From Erigeron canadensis (taxonomy: Eukaryota; Streptophyta; Magnoliopsida; Asterales; Asteraceae): 64,000 nt of DNA. The position numbers and the translations under genes were made by a program. Positions 22,806 to 36,252 of this stretch are shown here, piece by piece. How positions within the stretch are numbered: the stretch's first letter is position 1; every line of letters starts with the position of its first letter. The stretch lies in NCBI RefSeq assembly GCF_010389155.1, contig NC_057764.1, forward strand, positions 4,216,001 to 4,280,000, in the 5' to 3' direction. The notes below the pieces were generated by a model. That model was not told the DNA's origin. It did no database searches and saw only the letters and a program-made list of their open reading frames with translations.

Positions 22806-25292
22806 TGTCACACCCCACCTTAGCGGAATCGTAGGATATGACTAAAAGATATCAAGGCACATGGACTTTATAATAGAGTCATACTAAATGAAATTCAAAT
22901 AAATGTAATTCCATAACGGAAGGTCTAGGAACACGCCTCAATAGCAAAGAAGTAATAATTGCAAATAGCGTTCAATGTTTCACATGCAATCTAGGAGTCC
23001 ATGAAGGATCTCTTTATTGGTCTTCCTAAAGTCCATAAGCTCAATCTTCTTAACATTGTTATTACCTGAAAATGAATGCTCGAAAATGTCAACATAATGT
23101 TGGTGAGTTCGTAGGTTTAAAGGAATACAATGATTTTTGTGCATGATATATCAGTTGGACAATAGGTAAATAAACATGTAGTAGCTGTACAATAAATATA
23201 ATCAATGCCATCATAGTTATCCAACAACACAATCCCCATCACTCCTGCCAACAACTCAATCATGCTTTAAATACCAACAACTACCAGCTGGTATAAAGTT
23301 GGTCGATAGTTTCCAATAGTCTTCAATAGATATAACAGACATCTATTGCATCAAAGAAATCAATACAAGCAAGCTAGCATACACATTTCATAATTACACG
23401 TATTGTCCATGAAACAAACAAGTTTTGGCACAGCTAGTAAAGAAATAAAAGTGTTTTGAGCATCATTTTCCCCCAAGAAATAATATAAAAAGGGCCCACG
23501 AAACTCACCTCAACAAGCAAGTAGTTATGCAAATCCAACAAGGTCGCTAGAATCTACACACATATAAATATGAACAAGTTACAATTATGGACATGGTCAA
23601 GAACCGTCCATTGTAACCCGTATTTGATGAAATACACATATGGCTACTTTCAAAATATTCACAATGATTTGTCATATATTATTAAGTTACAAGTCACATA
23701 ACTTAATATATAATATTTGTTTTACTGATTTAAGATTAAATTCTACAAGTTCATATAACTGAAATTTTTGGTAACTTTATCTATTTTTTATTAGGATGAA
23801 CGAATGATTCAAGATTCCAAATCTTAACTACTGTTACCTTAGAGTGTTATATACTTACATGAATTTTACATAATTTATTTGGCACGTTAACTATTTTTAA
23901 AAATTCAATGATTACAGACTAGTCAGAAAATCACTGTTCGCACACAGAAAAGTTTTATAAAAGTTAAGGGCCTTCGAAGATTCAAAAAAATCCATTTTTT
24001 TACTGTACAATCTTAACATCTCAAAAAGTTTCTGGAGAAAAATAATTGTCCAGTTCATAAAATCGACCAAGATATGACTATTTGAAGTCGACCAAAATCT
24101 GTTCGGAAAACTCAGCTTTGCGCAGTTTTGTTATAAAATTCGTTTGACAACCTTAAACTTCATATTTTGACACGAAACCGCTTCCACCAGAAAGTAGACT
24201 TCCTGAACTTAATTTTAGACACCCAAAACGTGACTTAACCATCTCCCATGACCAAGATACGACCTTTCAAAGTTAACAAAACGAATCTGTCCAGATTCTA
24301 AATAACCAAACTTACTGTTTTAAAGACTACTACAACTAATATTTATATATAAACTTTCAAATCTCTCCAACACCTAATTAAATCTGTTATTATGATTTTC
24401 ATGCCTTCGTAATTGGATTTCTTTTATTACATTAATTATTATACTTCATTAATACTTAAACTTTTAACATTAATATGATTTATACTTCAAGCTTTTGATT
24501 TAACCAAAAAAAAAAAAAACCTTTCATTCATTATTATAATTTGCCATAATATATTCATCAAATAGATTACAAAGATTGTACATAAATATATATAATTTAA
24601 TAAAAGATAGAGATAAGAATTTTACCCCACCAAGTCGATGATCACTCTTACGATACTAACTTTTTTTTTAAGATGGAAGCTTGACATTGTGTGATAAAAT
24701 TTGGTTTTGGTGGTGGTGTTTCCCTCTTTGTTCGACGGCAGAGCAAAGCAAGGAGAATTTTGTTTTTTTTTTTATTATATTTAGGGTTACTTTATATATA
24801 TATATATATATATGGAGATAAGTGTTTTAGTTAGTTTATGATTAGACTTAATGTATCATAAGAATTCTAATGGAATTAAATTCCTTGCTCACCATTAAAT
24901 TGTGGTATATATATATGACTAAAATTTTTTACTAACATATGATATTTTACTATTACTATTACCATCTTACGACTTATACTAATTATATATTACTTTTATA
25001 ATTATTGATTTCGTTCACCACTAAATAGCGTATACTATTTATCAATATCTATAAATAAATATGACTAACAACTACAAGTCTAGAAATTACGGGGATAGTT
25101 ATAGTCATCTACGTTTAGAAGATCAATATCTCAATCCTAAACTATTGAATATCAAGTAATAGAGATCCCATATTGGAATGATCACCACATTTCTATGCTG
25201 TTTATACTATATAGGCACATTGACTAGTCAAGAAATTTGGAATGTAAGTTAGAGACTATAATAAATTACCAGTTTTTGTGACGGATGTCACA
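22806..25292 (-). repeat. Gypsy 3' LTR, copy 2
   Basis: Same LTR as 10178-12723 but about 60 bp shorter through scattered small deletions, worst at 23100-23450. It also carries some substitutions (for example at about 23691 and 23734) not seen in copy 1. Confidence 0.88.
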
Positions 25293-28200
25293 GTCTCCCC
25301 TACTTGAGAAATTTCGTCTCGAAATTTGTTGGAATTACGGTTGGAAGTCGTAGCATTAAATAGATGTGATATTTGATTTCATTTGATCCTCTCGCTCCCA
25401 AGTAAACTCTGGCCCTCGCTTTGAATTCCACCGGACCTTGACAATTGGAATTTTACTACGTTTTAATGTCTTAAGTTCTCGATCCATGATCTCAACTGGT
25501 TCTTCCACAAAGTAACTTGTCATCAATCTTAATGTCGTCTAGCGGTACATGCAAACTTGTATCCGCGACACTTCTTGAGATTTGACACGTGGAATGTATC
25601 ATGTATCCTACTTAGTTCTTGAGGTAGTCTTAAACGATAAGCTACCGGACCAATCCGTTCAACAATTTCAAACGGTCCAACGTACCTTGGTGCCAACTTT
25701 CCTTTCTTTCCAAATCGAACCATGCCCTTCCAAGGCGACACTTTAAGTAACACTTTATCACCAACATAGATTCTAAAGGCCTTCGCCGTTTGTCGGCGTA
25801 GCTCTTTTGGCGGTCTCTAGCTGCTTTCAGTCTTTCTTTGATTTGAAAAATCCTATCTGTTGTCTCTTGTACAATCTCCGGGCAATCAACTGACTTTCTC
25901 CAATCTCAGCCCAAACAACAGGTGAGCGACATTTCCGCCCATATAAAGCTTCAAATGGAGCACACTTAATACTTGAATGATAACTATTATTGTACGAGAA
26001 CTCAACTAGAGGAAGGTGAATATCCCAGCTTCCCCCAAAGTCCATCACACACGCCCTAAGCATATCTTCCAAAGTCTGAATAGTACGCTCACTTTGGCCA
26101 TCGGTTTGAGGATGGTAAGCCGTACTCAGGTCTAAACGTGTTCCCAATGCCTTTTGCAATGACTGCCAAAATCGTGATGTGAAATGACTATCACGATCAG
26201 ATATAATAGACACCGGAATTCCATGCTTTGCCACTATCTCCTTTATAAAATCCTTGCTAACTGCTCCATTGTGTAGCTCTCACGGATAGCTATAAAGTGC
26301 GCAGACTTTGTCAATCTATCTACTATCACCCAAATCTTGTCATGCCCACTACTAGTTCTTGGCAGCTTTGTAATAAAATCCATGGTTATTCTTTCCCATT
26401 TCCATTCGGGAAGTTGTGGTTGCACTAATAAACCCGGTGGTTTATTATGTTCAGCTTTGACTTTTAGACATGTTAAGCATCCACTGACATAACTGGCTAT
26501 ATCTCTTTTCATTCTCGGCCACCAATACAAATCCTTAAGGTCGTGATACATTTTATCAGCTCCCGGGTGTACGGAGTATCTCGTACTATGTGCCTCGTCC
26601 AAAATCACTGTTCTTAATCCACCTGCAAGTGGAATCCATATTCGTCCTACAAAGTACAGTACTCCATCCTCTTTACGCTCCATTTGCTGATCAAGGTCAC
26701 GTAACCCTTCTTTTTCTACATTGATATTCTGCAATGCTTCATCTTGAGCCCGACTTATCATTGATTTTATATCCGAATGAATTGTCATGATCAATGCTCG
26801 TACTGCTTTGACTTAATTCTTTCTTTCCTACTTAACGCGTCAGCCACAACATTCGCCTTACCCGGATGGTAACGAATCTCACAATCATAGTCACTAAATA
26901 ATTCAATCCACCGCCTCTGTCGCATATTCAACTCTTTTGATCGAAAATATGTTGAGAGACTCTTGTGATCGGTGTAGATCACACTTTTCGTCCCATAGAG
27001 ATAGTGCCTCCAACATTTGAGTGCAAAAACCACTGCACCAAGCTCCAAGTCATGGGTGGTGTAGTTTTTCTCATGAATTTGAGTTGCCGAGAGGCATAAG
27101 CAATCACTTTACCCCTTTGCATTAGTACACATCCCAAGCCTTGATTTGAAGCATCACAATAAACTACAAAATCGTCCGGACCATCGGGGAGGGTAAGAAT
27201 AGGAGCGTTACATAGATTTCTTTCAGTGTTTGGAATGCCTTTTCTTGCTTATCTCCCCAATCAAACTTCTTATCCTTTTGGGTTAACTGAGTAAGTGGTT
27301 GAGCGATTTTCGAGAAGTTAGCGATGAATCGTCGATAATACCCGGCCAAGCCTAGAAATGAACGAACCTCTGATGGCGTCGTAGGAGTCTTCCAATCTTT
27401 TACTGCTTCGATCTTACTGGGGTCAACATGGATTCCTTCACTATTCACTACATGCCCAAGGAAATGAACTTCTTGTAACCAAAAGTCGCACTTCGAAAAC
27501 TTAGCAACAATCTCTCTTTCCAAAGTAGTTCAAGAATCATTTTCAAGTGAGATTCATGTTCTTCCTTAGACTTCGAATAGATTAAAATGTCATCAATGAA
27601 TACAATAACAAACTTATCGAGATAGGGTTTGCATACACGGTTCATCAAATCCATGAAAACTGCGGGTGCATTAGTCAAACCGAAAGGCATGACTAAGAAC
27701 TCAAAATGTCCATATCGAGTCCTGAATGCTGTTTTTGGAATATCTGCTTCATTAACTCTGAGTTGATGATATCCGGACCGAAGGTCTATTTTCGAGAAAA
27801 ACTTCGCACCTTGAAGTTGATCGAATAAGTCGTCGATTCTAGGAAGAGGGTAACGATTCTTAACTGTCAGTTTGTTCAACTCCGGTAATCGATGCACATA
27901 CGAAACGAACCATCTTTCTTCTTGACAAACAATACTGGTGCTCCCAAGGCGAATGACTAGGTCTGATGAAGCCTTTTTCTTGGAGCTCTTGGAGTTGATT
28001 AGACAGTTCTTGCATTTCGGTAGGTGCTAAACGGTATGGAGCTTTGGCGACTGGCGTCGCTCCCGGAATAAGATCTATACGGAATTCAACTTGTCTTACA
28101 GGAGGTAATCCTGTTAGATCTTCGGGAAAACTTGTGGAAAAACCCGTACGATAGGAATATTTTCGAGTTCTTCTCGTTAGCCTGAATGCCCATGAGGTGC

Positions 28201-30018
28201 TTCTGATTTTCCTCCACCCGCTCCCCGTATATGAGTAGCATTTCACTATTTCCTAGCGGTATACGGACCACCTTCTCATAGCAAATTATCTCGGCTCTAT
28301 GCTTCGATAGCCAATCCATACCAATAACTACGTCAAAACTCCTTAACGAGAAAGGCAGAAGGTTAACACTAAACAAATGACCTTCTATTTCTAAGGTACA
28401 ATCATTAACGATTCTATCAACTCTATCAAATTTCCATTAGCTACCTCAACCAAGAAATAAGTATTCAATATTATGGGTTCTCTATCTAGGAGTGGCATGA
28501 ACTTAATAGAAACAAAACTGTACTCAGCACCAGAGTCGAATAATACTGTAGCAAGGTGATTGTTTAAGGAAAACGTACCCGTCACAATATTTGGATCTTG
28601 ACGAGCTTCATTTGCTACCATGACAAAAGCTCTACCACGGGCTTGGTTGGTATTATTCCCTTGATTCCGATTCCCTCCATTAGCTACCACTTGATTCTGA
28701 TTGTTAGCTCTTTGTCCCTGATTATTTCCTTGATTCTGAGTCCCACCAATAGCTAGTACTTGATTTGGATTATTACCCCTCTGACCCCATGCTCGGTTCA
28801 AATTTGGACACGTGTTGCGGTAATGGTTATGACTACCGCACTCATAGCACGTTCCACGGTTATTTATCGGGTTAACAGCATTCACCGGAGCCACCTGCTT
28901 GACTCCCACTCGACAGTCCCTAGCAAGGTGTCCAAATCGGTTGCAGTTTGTACACAAACGGCAAGGTGAATTTTGGAAATGATGGAATTGACATTTTGTA
29001 CACTTTGGAGCAGAACCCGTATATCCGATCTTAGTCGCATCCGTTGCCATCAACCCCGTTGCCATTTTTGCCTTCTTGTTATTTCCATTAGTATTCTTTG
29101 TCCCACTTGTCTCAGTACCATCCTTCCTTTCTCATTAACCTTAGACAATGACCCATTTCTCACCATTTCATCCGTTAAAGATCCTGCTTTCTGAATAGCA
29201 CTTTGAATCGTGGTTGGCTCAGTTGCTGACACAAGCCCACGAATTTGGGGAACAAGACCATAGATATACCTCTGGATCCTATTTGATTCAGGTCTAACTA
29301 GATGAGGTACTAGTTTGGCAAGCTCATAAAACCGATCAGTGTAAGCGGCATGTTTGGCTCCTACCATTGAATGATTCCAAAATTCATTTTCCAACTTTTG
29401 CATTTCATTTTTCGGACAGAATTCTTCCAGTAGTAATTCCTTAAACTCGTCCCATGTCATCCCCACAGCTGCTACTCTACCCCTAGCTTGTATCTCAGTG
29501 TTCCACCATGTCAATGCTTTATTAGTCAGTGAAGCTGCGGCATACTTCACCTTTTGATTCTCTGCACAGTTGCTAATATCCATGACAGCTTCCATTTTCT
29601 CTATCCATCTAGTGGCTGCCAATGCTCCTCCCTTGCCATCAAAATCTGGTGGTTTACAATATTGAAACTCCCTATAGGTGCATCCATTATTATTGCCTCC
29701 AATGATGTTGTTATTCTGATTACCATCATTGTTATTTTCATTATTGTTATTATTGTTCTCATTATTGTTATTGTTGTTCTCATTGTTGTTATTGTTATTC
29801 TCATTATTGTTATTATTATTAGGGTTATTGTTGTTTGCATTAAGAACAGCAGCGGTCACTTGAGTAACAATAGTAGGAATAGCGGCAGCTATTTGCTGAG
29901 TGATCATGTTTGCAATATCCGGATTGCCACCATCACCTTCTCCATCATTAACCCCATTATTTCCACCACGACCACCACCTCTACCTCCACGTCCTCCATT
30001 TCTTCCTCCTCTATTCAT
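25293..30018 (-). pseudogene. Gypsy gag-pol, copy 2
   Basis: Gag is open from 30018 to 29050 (322 codons) with the Gly/Arg start, Asn-Glu repeats and capsid fold. The knuckles and protease start (29065-28391), RT (27897-27448), RT/RNase H (27523-27164), RNase H (27048-26791), integrase (26794-26243, 26234-25827) and post-integrase/chromodomain region (25753-25310) follow as fragments. The breaks are single-base losses at places intact in copy 1, and the reverse also holds. Near 25456 this copy has one more T than copy 1, which keeps the chromodomain ([16 protein letters not shown]) in phase. Confidence 0.87.
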
Positions 30019-31114
30019 TTTCTACACAAAGAGAAAGGATTTATAAGTACTTGATGAAGACTTTCAATGAATAACTACTACTCATGGCAAAATTCTTACA
30101 CCTTGTCCAATTTGTTAATTGTGTTGAGTTTGATCAGCAAACTTGGTCATATAAGCGCATGTGTGTTGTGATGTATTTGTAATTACGTTGCGCACCGTAA
30201 TTACAACTACATCCCACCACACATGTTTTTATCGTCCAAATTCACATGTCACAAATTCAGCACATCCTTCATAAATAATTGCCACAAAACACATAGATCC
30301 ATATACCAAGCACGACATTTCGATTAATCAATCAATCTAAAAAAAAATTTATAAATCCAAGAAATTTCCAAATTCGAAAGAAGGAATCCAAGACATAAAA
30401 TCCAAAAGTAAGAAAAAGAAGCTAATGCAAGTTCAATAGGATTCTTAAGGCTAGCCCTCCCACGTGCAAGTGGCGTCATAAGGGGAGTTGGAGGAAATGG
30501 TGGGAGGATAAGAAGCTTGTTGTCGTGTTGGTCCGACCCGGCTCTCTTGAGAGCTTACTGAGCTAGTAGGACTATAGCTTCTGTTGTCCTTTATCGTAGC
30601 CTCCATTGTCTTTCCCTTATGAACGCTTTCGGGGTCTGCCTTAGAATCATAGTCCGGTTCTTCCTCCGGCTCGCTGTCAGAATCGATGATTATAACTGTC
30701 TTGGAGTAGTAGTTAGGATCTTCTGACGGTTCGCTTTCAGAGGAAACTCTAGGCTTCTGAGATGGTTCTTGAGCGGGGGTTTCCTTGTTAGCTGTGGCGT
30801 CCCTTTTAAGTTGTCGACGGATGATTATGTCCCTCCATGCGGAATGGCTGTTTTCTTTGTACGTGCCATGACTAAGTAAAACTAGCTACGTTAAAATTAC
30901 AGGCTGAAACTTTGCACTAATCTAAGCACATAAGGCTTCATCATAATTAGCAATTAAACGCAAATATAAGGCTCACATAACTAGTGCTATCTAATGAAAG
31001 TACTCACACATATACGATGCACAATTAGTTCCTATAATGTACACTATATGAGGGTACTTAGGTTATAGTCTAGGCCAAACCACCTAATTCTCTATAAACC
31101 TGGCTCTGATACCA
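30019..31114 (-). other. Gypsy leader and primer-binding site, copy 2
   Basis: Primer-binding site at 31114-31099 (TGGTATCAGAGCCAGG on the minus strand). The Ser/Glu-rich open frame seen in copy 1 is present at about 30850-30490. Confidence 0.7.
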
Positions 31115-31117
31115 ATC

Positions 31118-33116
31118 TGTCACACCCCACCTTAGACGGAATCGTAGGATATGACTAAAAGATATAGCAAAGACACATGGACTTTATAATAGAGTCATAC
31201 TAAATGAAATTCAAATAAATGTAAATTCCATAAACGGAAGGTCTAGGCAACACGCCTCAAATAGCAAAGAAGTAATAACTGCAAATAGCGTTCAATGTTT
31301 CACATGCAATCTAGGAGTCCATGAAGGATCTCTTTATTGGTCTTCCTAAAGTCCATAAGCTCAATCTTCTTAAACATTGTTATTACCTGAAAATGAATGC
31401 TCGAAAATGTCAACATAATGTTGGTGAGTTCGTAGGTTTAAAGGAATTCAAATGAATTTGTTGTGCATGATATATGAGGTTTGGACAATAGTGTAAATAT
31501 AAACATGTAGCAGCTTGTATGCAATCCAAATAGTAATCAATGCCATCATAGTTATCCAACAACACAATCCCCATCACTCCTGCCAACAACTCAATCATGC
31601 TTTAAATACCAACAACTACCAGATGGAGTATAAAGTTGGTCGATAGTTATCCAATAGTCTTCAATAGATATTAACAGACATCTATTGCATCATAGAAATC
31701 AACACAAGCAAGCTAACATACACATTTCATAAGTACACGTATATGTCCAATAAAACAAACTAGTTTTGGCACAGCTAGTAAAGAAATAAAAATATTTTGA
31801 GCATCATTTTCCCCCAAAGAAATAATATAAAAAGGGGCCACGAAACTCACCTCAACAAGCAAGTAGTTATGCAAATCCAACAAGGTCGCTAGAATCTACA
31901 CAACATATAAATATGAACAAGTTACAATTATGGACATGATCAAGAACCGTCCATTGTAACCCGTATTTGATGAAATACACATATGGCTACTTTCAAAATA
32001 TTCACAACTGATTTGTCATATATTATTAAGTTACCAGTCACATAACTTAATATATAATATTTGTTTTACTGATTTAAGGTTAAATTCTACAAGTTCATAT
32101 TAACTGAAATTTTTGGTAACTTTATCTATTTTTTTATTAGGATGAAACGAATGATTCAAGATTCCAAATCTTAACTACTGTTACCTTAGAGTGTTATATA
32201 CTTACATGAATTTTTTCATATTTTATTTGGCACGTTAACTATTTTTAAAAATTCAATGATTACAGACTAGTCAGAAAAATCACTGTTCGCACACAGAAAA
32301 GTTTTATAAAAGTTAAGGGCCTTCGAAGATTCAAAAAAATCCAATTTTTTTACTGTACAATCTTAACATCTCAAAAAAGTTTCTGGAGAAAAATAATTGT
32401 CCAGTTCATAAAATCGACCAAGATATGACTATTTGAAGTCGGCCAAAATCTGTTCGGAAAACTCAGCTTTGCGCAGTTTTGTTATAAAATTCGTTTGACA
32501 ACCTTAAACTTCATATTTTGACACAAAACCGCTTCCACCAGAAAGTAGACTTCCTGAACTTAATTTTAGACACCAAAAACGTGACTTAACCATCTCCCAT
32601 GACCAAGATACGACCTTTCAAAGTTAACAAAACGAATCTGTCCAGATTCTAAAATAACTCAAACTTACTGTTTTAAAGACTACTACAACTAATATTTATA
32701 TATAAACTTTCAAATCTCTCCAACACCTAATTAAATCTGTTATTATGATTTTCATGCCTTCGTAATTGGATTTCTTTTATTACATTAATTATTATACTTC
32801 ATTAAATACTTAAACTTTTAACATTAATATGATTTATACTTCAAGCTTTTGATTTAACCAAAAAAAAAAAACCCTTTCATTCATTATTATAAATTTGCCA
32901 TAATATATATTCATCAAATAGATTACAAAGATTGTACATAAATATATAATTTAATAAAAGATAGAGATTAAGAATTTTACCACCAAAGTCGATGATCACT
33001 CTTACGATACTAACTTTTTTTTTTTAAGATGGAAGCTTGACAATTGTGTGATAAAAATTTGGTTTTGGTGGTGGTGTTCCCTCTTTGTTCGACGGCAGAG
33101 CAAAGCAAGGAGAAGT
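31118..33116 (-). repeat. Gypsy 5' LTR, shortened, copy 2
   Basis: A cleaner version of 18553-20526. TGTCACACCCC opens at 31118 and the LTR stops at AGGAGAAGTTT (33111-33118), fused to pol. Confidence 0.9.
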
Positions 33117-35959
33117 TTGTCGGCGTAGCTCTTTTGGCGGTCTCTAGCTGCTTTCAGTCTTTCTTTGATTTGAAAAATCCTATCTGTTGTCTCTTGTACA
33201 ATCTCCGGGCCAATCAACTGACTTTCTCCAATCTCAGCCCAAACAACAGGTGAGCGACATTTCCGCCCATATAAAGCTTCAAATGGAGCACACTTAATAC
33301 TTGAATGATAACTATTATTGTACGAGAACTCAACTAGAGGAAGGTGAATATCCCAGCTTCCCCCAAAGTCCATCACACACGCCCTAAGCATATCTTCCAA
33401 AGTCTGAATAGTACGCTCACTTTGGCCATCGGTTTGAGGATGGTAAGCCGTACTCAGGTCTAAACGTGTTCCCAATGCCTTTTGCAATGACTGCCAAAAT
33501 CGTGATGTGAAATGACTATCACGATCAGATATAATAGACACCGGAATTCCATGCTTTGCCACTATCTCCTTTATATAAATCCTTGCTAACTGCTCCATTG
33601 TGTAGCTCTCACGGATAGCTATAAAGTGCGCAGACTTTGTCAATCTATCTACTATCACCCAAATCTTGTCATGCCCACTACTAGTTCTTGGCAGCTTTGT
33701 AATAAAATCCATGGTTATTCTTTCCCATTTCCATTCGGGAAGTTGTGGTTGCACTAATAAACCCGGTGGTTTATTATGTTCAGCTTTGACTTTTAGACAT
33801 GTTAAGCATCCACTGACATAACTGGCTATATCTCTTTTCATTCTCGGCCACCAATACAAATCCTTAAGGTCGTGATACATTTTATCAGCTCCCGGGTGTA
33901 CGGAGTATCTCGTAGTATGTGCCTCGTCCAAAATCACTGTTCTTAATCCACCTGCAAGTGGAATCCATATTCGTCCTACAAAGTACAGTACTCCATCCTC
34001 TTTACGCTCCATTTGCTGATCAAGGTCACGTAACCCTTCTTTTTCTACATTGATATTCTGCAATGCTTCATCTTGAGCCCGACTTATCATTGATTTTATA
34101 TCCGAATGAATTGTCATGATCAATGCTCGTACTTGCTTTGACTTAATTCTTTCTTTCCTACTTAACGCGTCAGCCACAACATTCGCCTTACCCGGATGGT
34201 AACGAATCTCACAATCATAGTCACTAAATAATTCAATCCACCGCCTCTGTCGCATATTCAACTCTTTTTGATCGAAAATATGTTGGAGACTCTTGTGATC
34301 GGTGTAGATCACACTTTTCGTCCCATAGAGATAGTGCCTCCAACATTTGAGTGCAAAAACCACTGCACCAAGCTCCAAGTCATGGGTGGTGTAGTTTTTC
34401 TCATGAATTTTGAGTTGCCGAGAGGCATAAGCAATCACTTTACCCCTTTGCATTAGTACACATCCCAAGCCTTGATTTGAAGCATCACAATAAACTACAA
34501 AATCGTCCGGACCATCGGGGAGGGTAAGAATAGGAGCGTTACATAGATTTTCTTTCAGTGTTTGGAATGCCTTTTCTTGCTTATCTCCCCAATCAAACTT
34601 CTTATCCTTCTGGGTTAACTGAGTAAGTGGTTGAGCGATTTTCGAGAAGTTAGCGATGAATCGTCGATAATACCCGGCCAAGCCTAGAAATGAACGAACC
34701 TCTGATGGCGTCGTAGGAGTCTTCCAATCTTTTACTGCTTCGATCTTACTGGGGTCAACATGGATTCCTTCACTATTCACTACATGCCCAAGGAAATGAA
34801 CTTCTTGTAACCAAAAGTCGCACTTCGAAAACTTAGCAAACAATCTCTCTTTCCAAAGTAGTTCAAGAATCATTTTCAAGTGAGATTCATGTTCTTCCTT
34901 AGACTTCGAATAGATTAAAATGTCATCAATGAATACAATAACAAACTTATCGAGATAGGGTTTGCATACACGGTTCATCAAATCCATGAAAACTGCGGGT
35001 GCATTAGTCAAACCGAAAGGCATGACTAAGAACTCAAAATGTCCATATCGAGTCCTGAATGCTGTTTTTGGAATATCTGCTTCATTAACTCTGAGTTGAT
35101 GATATCCGGACCGAAGGTCTATTTTCGAGAAAAACTTCGCACCTTGAAGTTGATCGAATAAGTCGTCGATTCTAGGAAGAGGGTAACGATTCTTAACTGT
35201 CAGTTTGTTCAACTCCCGGTAATCGATGCACATACGAAACGAACCATCTTTCTTCTTGACAAACAATACTGGTGCTCCCCAAGGCGAATGACTAGGTTTG
35301 ATGAAGCCTTTTTCTTGGAGCTCTTGGAGTTGATTAGACAGTTCTTGCATTTCGGTAGGTGCTAAACGGTATGGAGCTTTGGCGACTGGCGTCGCTCCCG
35401 GAATAAGATCTATACGGAATTCAACTTGTCTTACAGGAGGTAATCCTCTTAGATCTTCGGGAAAAACTTGTGGAAAAACCCGTACGATAGGAATATTTTC
35501 GAGTTTCTTCTCGTTAGCCTGAATGCCCATGAGGTGCTTCTGATTTTCCTCCACCCGCTCCCCGTATATGAGTAGCATTTCACTATTTCCTAGCGGTATA
35601 CGGACCACCTTCTCATAGCAAATTATCTCGGCTCTATGCTTCGATAGCCAATCCATACCAATAACTACGTCAAAACTCCTTAACGAGAAAGGCAGAAGGT
35701 TAACACTAAACAAATGACCTTCTATTTCTAAGGTACAATCATTAACGATTCTATCAACTCTATCAAATTTTCCATTAGCTACCTCAACCAAGAAATAAGT
35801 ATTCAATATTATGGGTTCTCTATCTAGGAGTGGCATGAACTTAATAGAAACAAAACTGTACTCAGCACCAGAGTCGAATAATACTGTAGCAAGGTGATTG
35901 TTTAAGGAAAACGTACCCGTCACAATATTTGGATCTTGACGAGCTTCATTTGCTACCAT
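33002..35959 (-). pseudogene. Truncated second Gypsy element: 985-codon pol frame fused to LTR sequence
   Basis: Open from 35959 to 33002. Residue positions: protease D-S-G about 29-31, [11 protein letters not shown] about 345, RNase H YTDHKS about 551, integrase zinc site about 680-730, SDRDSHF about 812, DGQSER about 846. After RQKSYADK the frame crosses the junction at 33118-33115 and continues about 38 codons through LTR sequence before stopping. The last part of pol and the chromodomain are missing. The first ATG is internal to a longer gag-pol frame, which is cut at 36002 by the switch to cyclin-locus DNA. It has the best-preserved catalytic core in the window, but lacks gag, a 5' LTR and an intact 3' end. 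Confidence 0.88.
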
Positions 35960-36002
35960 GACAAAAGCTCTACCACGGGCTTGGTTGGCATTATTCCCTT
36001 GA
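35960..36002 (-). pseudogene. Broken end of the truncated Gypsy element
   Basis: Similarity to the full element (for example 28610-28665) stops after CCCTTGA. From 36003 the sequence is unrelated and leads into the cyclin gene. There is no LTR or target duplication on this side. Confidence 0.8.
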
Positions 36003-36252
36003 AATTAGTAACTCAAAGGTTTTTTAGATTAAGACAAGAATTGGTTCAGTTATGAGTTGCTGGTTTAAGAAAGGCTTTGAATTATTAGTTTTTCTTAAAG
36101 GTAATAATGATTCTGTTTATTATCGAATTACAAATTTAGTTGTTGCATTGGTTGGGTTTTTAGTAAGTAATAACAAAGTGGTTAGATATTGTTAAATCTT
36201 TTTAAGTTAGAATGGTTTCTTGAATTAATGGAGTCTGGTTTTTCTAGTAGAG

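Larger units (their letters stand above)
22757..35287. repeat. 12.5-kb block, copy 2 of 2 (starts at the N gap)
   Basis: It begins with about 49 bases identical (minus one T) to the hAT-side flank at 10129-10177, including ACATT, then repeats the Gypsy array. Past 35287 it continues to the end of the truncated element and into the cyclin locus. The first few kilobases are rich in indels and some substitutions. Confidence 0.88.

Noticed and set aside
22411..22823. Frames running through the N tract
   Set aside because: Unknown bases were read as open codons. Only the short RT-coding flank is real.
29554..30054. 166-codon Ile/Val/Ser/Thr-rich plus-strand frame (and its partner at 16998-17497)
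   Set aside because: It is the antisense shadow of the Asn/Glu and Gly/Arg repeats of Gypsy gag.
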